A DNA stretch of 64,000 bases from Paracidovorax valerianellae (GCF_900102625.1 NZ_FMZC01000003.1:248001-312000); one strand, 5' to 3'. Numbered from the stretch's first letter, positions 50,249 to 59,786 are shown. Numbers and translations: made by a program. The notes: generated by a model from the sequence alone, not told the origin.

Positions 50249-52420
50249 ATGGTCCACACACGTTCCGACGCGGCGCACTCGCCTGCCCGCGCTACTGCTT
50301 TCCTGCGCCCTTCACTGGCCCGTTCCCCCGCACGCACCCTGTGCCGCTGCGCACTCACGCCCCTGGCGCTGTGCCTGTCGCAGGCCGCCATGGCTCAGGC
50401 CAGCGCGGACGCGACGCCGCAACTGCAGGAAGTGCGCATCAATGCCAGCACCGAAAAAGACGTGGGCTTCGCCCCCGCCGAAGCGCAGACGGCGGGCAAG
50501 GCCCCGATGCGCCGGCTGGAAACGCCGCAGTCAATCAGCGTGGTGACGCGCGAGCAGATGGAGTCGCGCCAGATCACCAACATGCAGCAGGCGCTGCAGA
50601 CCGTGGCGGGGGTGAGCCCGGTCAACTTCGGGCGGCGCGGGTTCGACGACATCAACATCCGCGGCTTTCGCTCGACCGAATCCATCCTCATCGACGGCCT
50701 GGTGCAAAGCCCCGGCATGTGGACGCGACTCACGCCCTACGGCTACGAGCGCTTCGAGGTGCTCAAGGGCGCCGCGTCGGTGCTGTATGGCCAGGTGCAG
50801 CCGGGCGGCATCGTGAACGCCGTCAGCAAGCGGCCCAAGCGCGATGCTTTGAGCGAGGTGGGCGTGGAAGTGGGCAGCTTCGGCCAGCGCACGCTGCAGG
50901 CCGACATCAACCGGCCGCTGAACGAGTCGGGCAAGGCGGCGTTCCGCATCAATGCGCAAGTCTCGAGCAGCGACGACCCGACCGACTTCGTCTACCGGCG
51001 CGACCGCTGGATCGCGCCTTCGCTGTCGCTCGACCTGGGGCCGCAGACCGACCTGGTCCTGTTCGCCACGTACAGCCAGAGCAACTGGCTGCGCCAGCAG
51101 GGCGTGACGCCCTACGGCACGGTGCTGCCCAACCGCAACGGCCCGGTGCGCACGACGCTGTACACGGGCGATCCGAGCTTCGGCGGCTACGACATCGAAA
51201 GCACCTCGGTCGGCTACGCGCTGGAACACCGCATCTCGCCGCAGCTGACGCTGAGACAGAACGTGCGCTACGAATCCGAAAAGGGCAACGGCAACTTCGT
51301 CTCGAACCTGGCGCTGCAGGCCAACCAGCGCCTGCAAAACCGCCAGGCCACGCGCCAGTACCTGGACGACGACATGCTGGCCACCGACACCTCGCTGCTG
51401 TCGCAGTTCGCCGCACTGGGCGTGCAGCACCGCCTGGTGACCGGGCTGGACGCACGCACCAGCCACAGTTGGCAAGGCCAGCGGCGCTGCACCATCGGCG
51501 CGCTCGACGTGTTCAACCCGGCGTACGGCGTGTCCACCGCGTGCCCGACGGCCTACACCAGCAACGCGCCCGAAAAGCTCAGCGTGATGGGCCTGTATGC
51601 GCAGGACCAGATCAAGTTCAACCCGCAATGGACCGCCCTGGTCGGCCTGCGCCGCGACTGGTCGAACAACCAGATCGACGACCGCCTGGCCAACCGGCAG
51701 ACGCGCCAGAAGGATTCCGCCACCACCCTGTCGGCCGGGCTGGTGTATGAGTTCACGCCCGGCTGGGCGGCCTACACCAGCTACGGTGAATCGTTCCTGC
51801 CCGTGGCCGGCACCAACTTCGGCGGCTCGCCCTTCGTGCCGGAAACCGGCAAGCAGTGGGAAGCGGGCCTCAAATACGAAGCGCCGAACGGCGGGCTGAC
51901 CGGCTCGCTCGCGCTCTTCGACCTCAAGCGCCGAAACGTCACCACGGCCGACGCCGCCAACACCGGCTTCAACGTGCAGACCGGCGAACAACGCGCACGC
52001 GGGCTGGAGCTGGAAGTGGGCGCCGAGCTGCTGCGCAGCCTGAAGCTGACGGGCGCCTACACCTACACCGACACGAAGGTCACCAGCGACAGCAACGCAG
52101 CCATCGTCGGCCTGCCGCTGAACCTCACGCCGCGCCACACCCTGGCGCTGTGGGCCACGTACAAGCTGCCGCAGATGCCGCAAATCACACTGGGCGCGGG
52201 CGCCCGCTACGTGAGCGAGCAGGTCGGCTCGTACCCCTTCACCCTGCCCGCCTATACGGTGGCGGACCTGTCGATCGGCTATGCCGGCTCCAACTACCGC
52301 ATCACTGCAGGCGTGAAGAACGTGTTCGACAAGGCTTACTACGACGGCGCGATCAACGCCAACGTGGTGTCGCCCGCCATGCCGCGCAGCTTCAACGTGG
52401 GCCTGACGTACTTCTTCTGA
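50249..52420 (+). CDS. TonB-dependent siderophore receptor
   Basis: The 723-residue outer-membrane receptor has a long signal peptide (cleavage near AAMAQA, about residue 50). Its plug domain starts with the TonB-box-like and PQSISVVTREQM region and includes INIRGFRST and RFEVLKGAASVLYGQ. A 22-strand barrel ends in GLTYFF. It imports ferric siderophores using TonB energy. The RRLETPQSISVV and GQVQPGGIVNAVSKRP motifs place it in the FpvA/FoxA-like siderophore class; the exact ligand is unknown. A Fur box lies upstream. No siderophore synthesis or TonB genes are adjacent. Confidence 0.94.
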   Translation: MVHTRSDAAHSPARATAFLRPSLARSPARTLCRCALTPLALCLSQAAMAQASADATPQLQEVRINASTEKDVGFAPAEAQTAGKAPMRRLETPQSISVVTREQMESRQITNMQQALQTVAGVSPVNFGRRGFDDINIRGFRSTESILIDGLVQSPGMWTRLTPYGYERFEVLKGAASVLYGQVQPGGIVNAVSKRPKRDALSEVGVEVGSFGQRTLQADINRPLNESGKAAFRINAQVSSSDDPTDFVYRRDRWIAPSLSLDLGPQTDLVLFATYSQSNWLRQQGVTPYGTVLPNRNGPVRTTLYTGDPSFGGYDIESTSVGYALEHRISPQLTLRQNVRYESEKGNGNFVSNLALQANQRLQNRQATRQYLDDDMLATDTSLLSQFAALGVQHRLVTGLDARTSHSWQGQRRCTIGALDVFNPAYGVSTACPTAYTSNAPEKLSVMGLYAQDQIKFNPQWTALVGLRRDWSNNQIDDRLANRQTRQKDSATTLSAGLVYEFTPGWAAYTSYGESFLPVAGTNFGGSPFVPETGKQWEAGLKYEAPNGGLTGSLALFDLKRRNVTTADAANTGFNVQTGEQRARGLELEVGAELLRSLKLTGAYTYTDTKVTSDSNAAIVGLPLNLTPRHTLALWATYKLPQMPQITLGAGARYVSEQVGSYPFTLPAYTVADLSIGYAGSNYRITAGVKNVFDKAYYDGAINANVVSPAMPRSFNVGLTYFF

Positions 52421-52586
52421 AGCTGGCGTTGACCACATGAATGGGCTGATCTTGCCTGCCGGCACTGGTCATGAACCAATGGGCTCTGGCCAATGTTGCT
52501 CGCTGGTGGGAGGGATCGGCGGTGGCGTTGTGTGCTCTGGATGCTGATGCCCATGCCGTGCTTCGAAGCTCCAGAAGCAATTTATT

Positions 52587-52698
52587 TATAGATGAATAAA
52601 TTCTTGAATTTCACAGCATCTATGTTGTTTTTCGGCATTTTCAGCTTGGCCGACGAAACCATAGATGTTGCTGAAACTTGGTTTCGATAACATCTATG
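52587..52698. promoter_or_regulatory. HipB operator-like octamers upstream of hipBA
   Basis: CATCTATG or its complement CATAGATG occurs at 52617-52624, 52660-52667 and 52691-52698, with a one-mismatch copy TATAGATG at 52587-52594. The last two form a 10-base inverted repeat (CATAGATGTT / AACATCTATG). The final site ends one base before the hipB start. This layout fits autorepression by HipB or HipBA. Confidence 0.75.
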
Positions 52699-52699
52699 A

Positions 52700-53242
52700 A
52701 TGCCAAGACAAAACACCTCGCCTGCGGACTACCCCAAAGCCGTGCTCCAGCAGATCGAGCAACTGGCGCAGAACATCGTCATCGCGCGCAAGCGCCGCAA
52801 GGAAACGCAGGCGCAGTGGGCGCAGCGGCTGGGCGTGTCGCAGCCGACCATGGCCCGCATCGAGCGGGGGGACCCTTCTGTGGCGATGGCGTCGTACGTC
52901 ATGTGCATGTGGCTCATCAACCAGGCACAGGGGCTGGCCGAGTTGATCGCGCCGCAGAAGGACCTGGCCTCGCTGGAGCGCGAGGTCGCCAGGACGCGGC
53001 CACGTGCACCGCGCTCGCCTCTCGTGAAAGCGCCGAAGAAAAGTACGGTGCCGCAGGCCGCCTCCCCCCTCGGCATGCCCAGCGTCGTCCGCGAAGCGGA
53101 ACCGGTGTTCGACCGGTATGACACCGCGACGAGTGCTTCCCCTGAGAAAGCCGTTCAGCCAAGCCTTTCGGAGCGCCCCGCCAACAGCACGGCAGCGGGC
53201 TTGGCGTCCCTGATCGCCGGGCAAAAGAAAGCCCGCCCATGA
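52700..53242 (+). CDS. hipB: HipB-like XRE-family antitoxin
   Basis: The 180-residue protein has an XRE-type helix-turn-helix (about 25-75: ARKRRKETQAQWAQRLGVSQPTMARIERG, here cited as its two halves RKETQAQWAQRLG and SQPTMARIERG). A long Pro/Ala/Ser-rich tail (about 95-180) follows, which is unusual: E. coli HipB has 88 residues. The downstream gene is hipA, whose ATG overlaps its stop, so it is the antitoxin and autoregulator of a type II pair. The tail may form the part that contacts HipA. ATG 52700 follows directly after an operator octamer. Confidence 0.85.
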   Translation: MPRQNTSPADYPKAVLQQIEQLAQNIVIARKRRKETQAQWAQRLGVSQPTMARIERGDPSVAMASYVMCMWLINQAQGLAELIAPQKDLASLEREVARTRPRAPRSPLVKAPKKSTVPQAASPLGMPSVVREAEPVFDRYDTATSASPEKAVQPSLSERPANSTAAGLASLIAGQKKARP

Positions 53243-54516
53243 GCACGCCGGCGGTGCTGCCGCGCTCTTACGTTCCGCAAGACACCCTGCACGTCTGGAC
53301 GCTGGTCAACCCGGCCGCACCCGTGCTGACCGGCTCCATCGCGTTGTCGGCGCTGGTGCCCAACTGCGCCACCTTCAACTACGCGGCCGACTGGTGGGAG
53401 TTCGCGCTGAGCGAAGACCTGCCGCTGGTTGCCGGGCAAACCTTCAGCGCAGGCCAAAAGGACAGCGCCCCCGGCGCCATCGACGACGCCCGACCCGACC
53501 GCTGGGGCGAGCGCATCATCCGCCACGTGGACCGACCCGCGCGCCTGTCGATCCTGGAAATGCTGCTGTTCGCGGGCGACGACCGCTTCGGCGCACTGGG
53601 CATCTCCACCTCGGCCGACCGCTACGTTCCCCGCCGCATCGGGCCGTATCCGCAGTTGCGCGATCTGCCCTCGTTGGTTCGGGCGGTGGAAGACGTGCAG
53701 GCGCAGGCGCCCATCACGTCGGAGATCCAGCGGCTGGTGCAGCCCGGCGTCACGCTGGGTGGCGCGCGGCCCAAGGCGCTGCTGCAGACCGACAGCGGCG
53801 CGTGCGTGATCAAGTTCAGCGAGCTGGACGACCCCGTGGACACGCCGCTGATCGAACACGCCACGATGACGCTGGCCGCCAAGGCCGGCATTCGCGTCGC
53901 CACCACCGGTGTGTTGCCCCTGCCGCTGCGACATGCGCAAGGCCAACCGCGCCACGCATTGACCATCCAGCGATTCGACCGGCTCGACACCGGCACGCTG
54001 AACCTGCGCCTGCACTGCACTTCGGCCAGGACGGCGCTGGCGGCGGCGGGGCTTGGCGAAAGCTACGGCGCGCTCGCCACGGTGCTGCTGCGCCAGGCCC
54101 ACCCCGACCGGCAGAAAGCCCAGCGCGAAGAGCTGTTCCAGCGCATGGTGTTCAACATCCTCATGGACAACACGGACGACCACGAGCGCAACCACTGCCT
54201 GCGGCTGGGCTTCGACGGGTATTACGAGCTGTCGCCCGCGTTCGACGTGGTGCCCACGCTGCAGAACATGGGCTACCAGGCGATGGTGGTGGGCCGGCAC
54301 GGCGCGGAATCGACCCTGGAAAACGCGCTGACGGACCTGAGCGAGTTCGGCATCACACGCGCCCGGGCCGTAGAGCTGATCCAGGCCGTGGCCCGCACCG
54401 TGGACCAGTGGCCCCAGCACTTCGCCCGACAGGGCGTGGGCGCGCAAGACATGGAGCTATTGCACGCCAGCATCGACCGCGACGCGCTGAAAGCGCAGCG
54501 CCAGGCGTTCTGCTGA
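53239..54516 (+). CDS. hipA: HipA-family serine/threonine kinase toxin
   Basis: HipA kinases phosphorylate glutamyl-tRNA synthetase or related targets and cause growth arrest. The 425-residue protein has the HipA N-terminal subdomain, a Gly-rich nucleotide loop (GVTLGGARPKALL), the catalytic segment FNILMDNTDDHERNH (about 305-319) and the metal-binding Asp in SPAFDVVPT. All catalytic features look intact, so it is probably an active toxin unless neutralised by HipB. It overlaps hipB by four bases. Repeat copy C lies just downstream. Confidence 0.9.
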   Translation: MSTPAVLPRSYVPQDTLHVWTLVNPAAPVLTGSIALSALVPNCATFNYAADWWEFALSEDLPLVAGQTFSAGQKDSAPGAIDDARPDRWGERIIRHVDRPARLSILEMLLFAGDDRFGALGISTSADRYVPRRIGPYPQLRDLPSLVRAVEDVQAQAPITSEIQRLVQPGVTLGGARPKALLQTDSGACVIKFSELDDPVDTPLIEHATMTLAAKAGIRVATTGVLPLPLRHAQGQPRHALTIQRFDRLDTGTLNLRLHCTSARTALAAAGLGESYGALATVLLRQAHPDRQKAQREELFQRMVFNILMDNTDDHERNHCLRLGFDGYYELSPAFDVVPTLQNMGYQAMVVGRHGAESTLENALTDLSEFGITRARAVELIQAVARTVDQWPQHFARQGVGAQDMELLHASIDRDALKAQRQAFC

Positions 54517-54553
54517 ACGGCTGGCGGAACGTGCGCCGCGCAGGCATTTATAT

Positions 54554-54611
54554 AAAAAAAAGGCCTTCAGCGCATGTTCCACTAGGGTGGTTAGCTACAA
54601 AACCAATAGCA
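54554..54611 (-). repeat. dispersed short repeat, copy C
   Basis: On the minus strand it reads TGCTATTGG-TTTTG-TAGCTA, then CACCCTAGTGG, then GCGCTGAAGGCC and a T-run. It lies between the convergent hipA and Bug-type genes and could serve as a terminator: GGCC is followed by eight T on that strand. Confidence 0.8.
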
Positions 54612-54628
54612 CTCTCGATGGAACCAGA

Positions 54629-55663
54629 TCAGTCCACGCTGGCGCCGGACTCTTTCACCACCTTGCCCCACTTCGCGCTCTCCGCCTGGATGAAGGCGGC
54701 GAACTGCTCGGGCGTCTCGCTCACCGGCTCGGCGCCCTGGTCGGCCAGCTTCTTCTTCGTCTCGGGCTGCGACAGCACCTTGACCAGCGCCTTGTTCAGT
54801 TGCGCCACGATGGGCGCGGGCGTGCCGGCCGGCGCGAACATGCCGAACCACGACGTGGCTTCATAACCGGGCACACCGGCTTCGGCGATGGTCGGCACAT
54901 CGGGCAGTTCGGGCGACCGCTTGGCGGTGGTCACGGCGATGGGCCGCAGCTTGCCCGAGCGCACGTGCTGGATGGCCGAAGGCATGTTGTCGAACATGAT
55001 GCCGATCTGGTTGCCCAGCAGATCGGTGACGGCCGGGGCGCTGCCCTTGTAGGGAACGTGCTGCATGTCCACCTTGGCCAGGCTCTTGAAGAGCTCGCCC
55101 GACAGGTGAATGGAGCTGCCGCTGCCGGACGAGCCGAAGTTCACCTTGCCCGGGTTGGCCTTGGCGTAGGCGATGAGTTCCTGCACGCTCTTGTAGGGCT
55201 GGTTGGGGTTGGCCACCAGCAGGTTGGGCACGTTGGCCACGCGCGTCAGCGGCGCGAAGTCCTTCACCGGATCGAACGGCATCTTCTTGTACAGCGCAGC
55301 GTTGATGGCGTGCGTGCCCACCGTGCCCATGAAGAGCGTGTAGCCGTCGGCCGGTGCGCGTGCGGCCATCTGCCCGCCGATGTTGCCGCCTGCACCCGCG
55401 CGGTTGTCCACCACCACGGACTGGCCCAGTTCGGCGGACAGGCCCTGGCCGATCACGCGCGCCAGGATGTCGGTGGTGCCGCCGGCTGCGAACGGCACGA
55501 TGATGGTGATGGGCTTGTTCGGAAAGGCCTGCGCGAACGCGCCGGCCGGCACCACCGCAGCAGCGGCAGAGATGATCGCAGCGGCCAGCAGCGTGCGGCG
55601 CGAACCCATGCGGGAATCAGCGGATCGGGGGATCGAACGGTTGGTTGAACGGAACGGGGTCAT
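54629..55663 (-). CDS. Bug-family tripartite tricarboxylate transporter receptor
   Basis: The 344-residue periplasmic binding protein has a signal peptide (cleavage near AGAFAQA, residue about 44). It has the Bug signatures PITIIVPFAAGGTTDILAR, NRAGAGGNIGG, VPYKGSAPAVTDLLGNQIG and PDVPTIAEAGVPG. It lies at the 3' end of the catabolic operon, so its ligand may be the aromatic or carboxylic growth substrate, but there is no tctAB partner nearby. AGGA lies eight bases before ATG 55663. Confidence 0.9.
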   Translation of the reverse strand: MTPFRSTNRSIPRSADSRMGSRRTLLAAAIISAAAAVVPAGAFAQAFPNKPITIIVPFAAGGTTDILARVIGQGLSAELGQSVVVDNRAGAGGNIGGQMAARAPADGYTLFMGTVGTHAINAALYKKMPFDPVKDFAPLTRVANVPNLLVANPNQPYKSVQELIAYAKANPGKVNFGSSGSGSSIHLSGELFKSLAKVDMQHVPYKGSAPAVTDLLGNQIGIMFDNMPSAIQHVRSGKLRPIAVTTAKRSPELPDVPTIAEAGVPGYEATSWFGMFAPAGTPAPIVAQLNKALVKVLSQPETKKKLADQGAEPVSETPEQFAAFIQAESAKWGKVVKESGASVD

Positions 55664-55744
55664 GTTTGTTTCCTCGGATCTCTTATGGAATGAAAGCCTG
55701 GCGGGTCGTGCGCCCGCTGGCGGCAAAAAACGAAACGTGCCGGC

Positions 55745-56029
55745 TTATTCCTGCACGATGGACGACGGGTGATTGGCCAGCGGCGTCACCTTGATCTGCA
55801 TGTATGGGAACAGCGGCAGGCCGCTCAGGATCGTGTGCAGCTCGTCGTTGCTGGCCACGTCGAAGATGCTGACGTTGGCGTATTCGCCGACGACGCGCCA
55901 CAGGTGGCGCCACTTGCCGTCACGCTGCAGCTGCTGCGAATATTCCTTTTCCTTGCGCTTTATCTCGTCGGCCACTTCCGGGGCCAGCGTGGACGGGATC
56001 TGCACGGTCATTTCAGCCATGAACAGCAT
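55745..56029 (-). CDS. catC: muconolactone delta-isomerase
   Basis: This enzyme isomerises muconolactone to 3-oxoadipate enol-lactone in the catechol branch of the beta-ketoadipate pathway. The 94-residue protein matches the small alpha+beta-barrel CatC family (MLFMAEMTV start, EKEYSQQLQRDGKW, VVGEYANVSIFDV, LSGLPLFPYMQIKVTPLA). AGGAG lies six bases before the ATG. The product would feed the enol-lactonase gene pcaD of the same operon, giving a coherent lower pathway. catA and catB are not in the window. Confidence 0.93.
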   Translation of the reverse strand: MLFMAEMTVQIPSTLAPEVADEIKRKEKEYSQQLQRDGKWRHLWRVVGEYANVSIFDVASNDELHTILSGLPLFPYMQIKVTPLANHPSSIVQE

Positions 56030-56094
56030 GGGTTGCTCCTTGAAAAAAATGGAAAGAAAAGGGAATCAAAGGGGCGAGGCCATCAGCGCGGCGA

Positions 56095-57429
56095 TCAGAG
56101 GTGCGGCCAGACCAGCATGGTCACCGCGTAGATCGCGCCCACCAGCAGCATGGAAACCACCGTGTAGCCCATGATGTCCTTCAGCTTCAGCTTGGACAGC
56201 GCCAGCGCCGGCAGGATCCAGAACGGCTGCACCAGATCGTTCCAGCCGTTGCCCAGCATCACCGACATGGCCGTCTGCGCCTGCGAGGCACCCAGCGTGG
56301 TGGCCGCGTTGATCATGAAGGGGCCCTGCAGCACCCAGTGGCCGCCGCCCGAGGGCGCGAAGAAGTTGATGACGAACGAGCTGACCAGGCCCCACAGCGG
56401 CAACGTGTCGGCCGTGGACACGCTCACGAACATGTGCGCGATCGATTCCACCAGGCCCGAGCCATGCATGATGGCCATGATCCCGGCGTAGAACGGGAAC
56501 TGCAGAATGATCCCGCCGATGGTCTTCACGCCTTCATTCACCTTCTCCACGTACTTCATCGGTGTGCCCAGCAGCAGCACCCCGAGGAATAGGATGAAGA
56601 AGTTGATCATGTTCAGGTCGAGGTTGCCGCCTTTGATGAAGTGCATGGCCACGTACGCCATGCCGCACAGGCCGATCAGCAGGCTCAGCACGCGGCTGTT
56701 GTTCAGCCGATAGGCCAGCGTCTTCTGGTCGCCCAGCAGTCCCTCGGCACTCGCCGGCTTGGTGTCGGCCACGGTGGCCGGGTCCAGCTCGACGACGGGC
56801 TCGCCCTTCTTGGGGTGCATGGTGGCGTTCAGCAGCGGCAGCGCGATCAGCACGGCAAGGCTGGTCAGCAGAATGGGCGCGGAGAAGATCGTCTGCGTCA
56901 GCGGAATCAGTCCCATGGTGCTTTCGAACGCGTGGCCCTTGGTGGAGATCAGCACCGGAATGGTGGCCGAAAAGCCCAGGCTGTACATGGTGAAGCCCGT
57001 GTACGCCGCCGCGATGATCAGCGGGTAATGCACGCCCTTCACCTTCAGCGCCAGCTTGCGCGCCATGATGCCGCCGATCACGAGGCCAAAGCCCCAGTTG
57101 AGGTAGCTGCCCACGCAGCCGACGATGGTGGCCACGATGATGGCCTGGCGCGGCGTTTGCACGCGCGATGCGATGCGGTCCAGGAACCGGTCCACGATGG
57201 GCGCGGCCGCCAGCACGTAGCCCATCACCAGGATCACCGTCATCTGCGTGGTGAAGGCCAGCAGGCTCCAAAAGCCCTTGCCCCAGTCTTGCACCACGTC
57301 GTTGATCGGGCGGTTTTCCACGCCGAAGGCCAGCGCCATCGTCAGCAGCGTGAGCATGATCGCGAAGACGAACGGATCGGGCAGGTAGCGCCGCATCAGT
57401 TCGGTGAAGAAGGCTGTGATTTTCGACAT
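56095..57429 (-). CDS. atoE: AtoE-type short-chain fatty acid transporter
   Basis: The 444-residue inner-membrane protein has about ten to twelve helices and matches the AtoE family (RYLPDPFVFAIMLTLLT start, GSYLNWGFGLVIGGIMAR, NFFAPSGGGHWVLQGP, GNGWNDLVQPFWILPAL). E. coli AtoE takes up short-chain fatty acids such as acetoacetate. In this operon it may carry the carboxylate substrate or 3-oxoadipate; that is inference from position. It lies 66 bases upstream of catC on the same strand. Confidence 0.9.
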   Translation of the reverse strand: MSKITAFFTELMRRYLPDPFVFAIMLTLLTMALAFGVENRPINDVVQDWGKGFWSLLAFTTQMTVILVMGYVLAAAPIVDRFLDRIASRVQTPRQAIIVATIVGCVGSYLNWGFGLVIGGIMARKLALKVKGVHYPLIIAAAYTGFTMYSLGFSATIPVLISTKGHAFESTMGLIPLTQTIFSAPILLTSLAVLIALPLLNATMHPKKGEPVVELDPATVADTKPASAEGLLGDQKTLAYRLNNSRVLSLLIGLCGMAYVAMHFIKGGNLDLNMINFFILFLGVLLLGTPMKYVEKVNEGVKTIGGIILQFPFYAGIMAIMHGSGLVESIAHMFVSVSTADTLPLWGLVSSFVINFFAPSGGGHWVLQGPFMINAATTLGASQAQTAMSVMLGNGWNDLVQPFWILPALALSKLKLKDIMGYTVVSMLLVGAIYAVTMLVWPHL

Positions 57430-57500
57430 CGGGACTGTCTCTTTGTTGTGTGTGGTGAGAAGCGAAAAAAAGAAGAAAAGAGAAAGAAAGGGGCCGCGCG

Positions 57501-58262
57501 CTACACGCCCGCCACGCCCACGGTCATGCCGCCGCAGACGTACAGCACCTGCCCGGTGACGAAGCCGCTGCGCTCGTCCAGCAGATAGGCCACGGCATGG
57601 GCCACGTCGTCCGGCGTTCCCACGCGCTTGACGGGCACCGAATCGATGATGGCCTGCGTGCGCGGCGAATCGGGCGGGTTGGCGCGGTCGAACAGCTCGG
57701 TGCGAATGGGCCCGGGGCCGATCGCGTTGGCCGTGATGCCGTGGCGGCCCAGCTCCAGCGCCCACACGCGCGTCATGCCGATCAGCCCGGCCTTGGTGGC
57801 CGAGTACGCGGTGCGCAGCTCCTTGCCCAGGGCCGCGCGCGACGACATGTTCACGATGCGCCCGAAGCCCGCCGCCTGCATGCCGGGCAGCAGCGCCTGC
57901 ATGCACTGCAGCGAACAGCGCAGGTTCAGCGCCACGGCCAGATCGAACTGCTCCAGCGTCTGCTCGGCGGCTTCGGCGGGCACCACGATGCCCACGTTGT
58001 TCACCAGCCGCGTGATGGGACCGCCCGCCAGCGCCTGTTGCAGCGCCCGCGCGGTGTCGGCGGTATTGGACAGGTCGGCCTGGATGCCGCCCGGCACGTG
58101 GTCCACCACGCGGTCGATGATGACGGGCTCGTAGCCCTCGGCACGGCAGCGCTCGGCCGTGGCGGCGCCGATGCCCGCGCCGCCTCCCGTGATGAGAACG
58201 CGCTGGCGCACGGCAGAGGACGATGAAAACGAGGAAGCGGAAGAGGAAGGTGAAGCAGTCAT
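57501..58262 (-). CDS. short-chain dehydrogenase/reductase
   Basis: The 253-residue NAD(P)-dependent oxidoreductase has the TGGGAGIG cofactor loop (25-32), NNVG, a catalytic serine in MSSRAALG and the YSATK motif. Its C-terminus is the conserved GQVLYVCGG region. The first 17 residues are almost all serine, a low-complexity tail before the fold, so the true start might be later. The substrate is unknown; in this operon it may oxidise or reduce a hydroxy or keto intermediate upstream of muconolactone. Confidence 0.9.
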   Translation of the reverse strand: MTASPSSSASSFSSSSAVRQRVLITGGGAGIGAATAERCRAEGYEPVIIDRVVDHVPGGIQADLSNTADTARALQQALAGGPITRLVNNVGIVVPAEAAEQTLEQFDLAVALNLRCSLQCMQALLPGMQAAGFGRIVNMSSRAALGKELRTAYSATKAGLIGMTRVWALELGRHGITANAIGPGPIRTELFDRANPPDSPRTQAIIDSVPVKRVGTPDDVAHAVAYLLDERSGFVTGQVLYVCGGMTVGVAGV

Positions 58263-58291
58263 GGGAGCCCCGCGAAGGAATCGAAAAAAAA

Positions 58292-58588
58292 TCAGAGGTA
58301 GCAGCGGCCGTCCACGTAGGCCTTGCGCCAGCGGGTGAGCGTCACCCGTTCGAACAGGCTGGCAGCGTGGAAGGGGTCGGACTCGATGAAGCGCTGCGCT
58401 TCTTCGCGCGTTTCCAGCGCCACCACATAGAGCCCGCCGCCGAGGTCGGTGCCGTCGTCGGCCAGCTTGGCGCCGCACGCCAGCAGCAGGTCCTTGTGGC
58501 GCTCCAGGAATTCGAGGTGCGCCGCGCGGTGCGCCTTGCGCACATGCTGGTGGTCGGGCTTGTCGAAGGTTTCGATGATGTAGGGCAC
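58292..58588 (-). CDS. YCII-family protein
   Basis: The 98-residue protein is a YciI-like ferredoxin-fold domain (ETFDKPDHQHVRKAHRAAHLEFL, split here as DKPDHQHVRKAH and RAAHLEFL; then GGLYVVALETREEAQRF, ESDPFHAASLFERVTL and W-R-KAY at the end). The His-Asp pair seen in catalytic members is plausible in AHLEF and SDPF. Some YCII proteins act as lyases or dehalogenases on chlorinated aromatics. The start is GTG 58588, six bases after AGGAG. Confidence 0.87.
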   Translation of the reverse strand: MPYIIETFDKPDHQHVRKAHRAAHLEFLERHKDLLLACGAKLADDGTDLGGGLYVVALETREEAQRFIESDPFHAASLFERVTLTRWRKAYVDGRCYL

Positions 58589-58692
58589 GGCAGTCTCCTC
58601 GTGCGCGGCGGTCCGGCACGTCGTGTTCGCCGGCGGGCCGGCATGGCAAAGGTACTTTCTGGCCAGCACGCCAGCCGGAAACGGGGTGACGC

Positions 58693-59760
58693 TCAGACGG
58701 TGGCGACCGGGGTCACGGGCGAGGCCACTGCACCAGGCAGGTTCAGCGGCGGCGCCGTCAGCAGAAAGCGGTGGCGCCGCTGCGCGCGCAGCCAGATGGC
58801 AAGCGGCGTGAGGTGCCACAGCTCCCCCAGGTGCACGCCCAGCTTGAACAGGCAGTGTTCGTGCAGCGGCAGCGCCGCGCAGCAGTCGAGGCCGGGGCGC
58901 GCGGGGTGCGCCTCCACGGCGTAGTTGTCGGCGGCGATGGCGGCGATCTGGCTGTCGGTGATCCACTGCAGCAGCCGCGCATCGCGCCCGTCCAGCACCG
59001 CGCAGCTACCGGCCAGCGTGGCCGGGTCGGGCTCGCGGCGCATGCCCAGCACCACCTCGGCAAAGCCGGTGTGCAGGCACAGGATGTCGCCCGGCTCCAC
59101 CTGCACGCCATCGGCTTCCATCACGCGCAGCAGGGTGTCGTAGCCGACCAGCGTGCGGTCGTTGCCCAGGTGCGCGTGCAGATCGACCATCACGCCGCGG
59201 CCCTGCACGCCCGTGCGCGCCATGCCTTCGATGCCCAAGGCGCGGGCGGCCGAGGTGCTGATGGCCGCGCCGGGCCGTGCGGGCACACCGGCGTCCTGCA
59301 CGTCGCTCGGGCCCACGATGTCGCGGCCGGCGGCGTAGCCGTTGTAGTACAGCGCTTCGGGCAGGCCGTCGCCGTTGGCATCGAACATCGAGCCGGCATG
59401 CGCCAGGCCGTCCCACTGCGTGGAGTACTGCAGGTGCAGGATCGCCAGATCGTCCGACAGCACGTCGGTGCGGCCGGGCTCCAGGTCGCCGAGCAGGCAG
59501 TTGAAATTGACCAGCCCCTTGCGCAGCAGCGGCCGCAGCACGGGCGGGTGCCGGTTGGGGTTGAGCGCGCTGCCGCCGGGGTAGTCCAGCGGCAGGCTCA
59601 ACGCGAAGCTCAGGCCCTCGCGCACCTCGGCCACGCCCTGGCGCACCTTTTCAGGCGTGAGCAGGTTCAGGCGGCCCAGCTGGTCGTCGGGGCCGAAGTC
59701 GCCCCAGGTGGAGCCTTCGGGGCGGTGCCGCCAGCGGGGGTTCGTAGGCTGTTGATCCAT
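58693..59760 (-). CDS. cyclase-family hydrolase (kynurenine-formamidase-like)
   Basis: The 355-residue protein belongs to the metal-dependent cyclase family (Pfam cyclase). It has TQWDGLAHAG in place of the canonical HxGTHxD motif, DLHAHLGN and DILCLHTGFAE, and histidines that could bind a divalent metal. Related enzymes hydrolyse cyclic amides or lactones, such as isatin or N-formylkynurenine. In this operon a ring-opening hydrolase before the beta-ketoadipate enzymes is an attractive role, but the substrate is not known. It lies 26 bases downstream of pcaD. Confidence 0.85.
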   Translation of the reverse strand: MDQQPTNPRWRHRPEGSTWGDFGPDDQLGRLNLLTPEKVRQGVAEVREGLSFALSLPLDYPGGSALNPNRHPPVLRPLLRKGLVNFNCLLGDLEPGRTDVLSDDLAILHLQYSTQWDGLAHAGSMFDANGDGLPEALYYNGYAAGRDIVGPSDVQDAGVPARPGAAISTSAARALGIEGMARTGVQGRGVMVDLHAHLGNDRTLVGYDTLLRVMEADGVQVEPGDILCLHTGFAEVVLGMRREPDPATLAGSCAVLDGRDARLLQWITDSQIAAIAADNYAVEAHPARPGLDCCAALPLHEHCLFKLGVHLGELWHLTPLAIWLRAQRRHRFLLTAPPLNLPGAVASPVTPVATV

Positions 59761-59786
59761 TCGAAATTTCTTGGACGGCAAACCGC

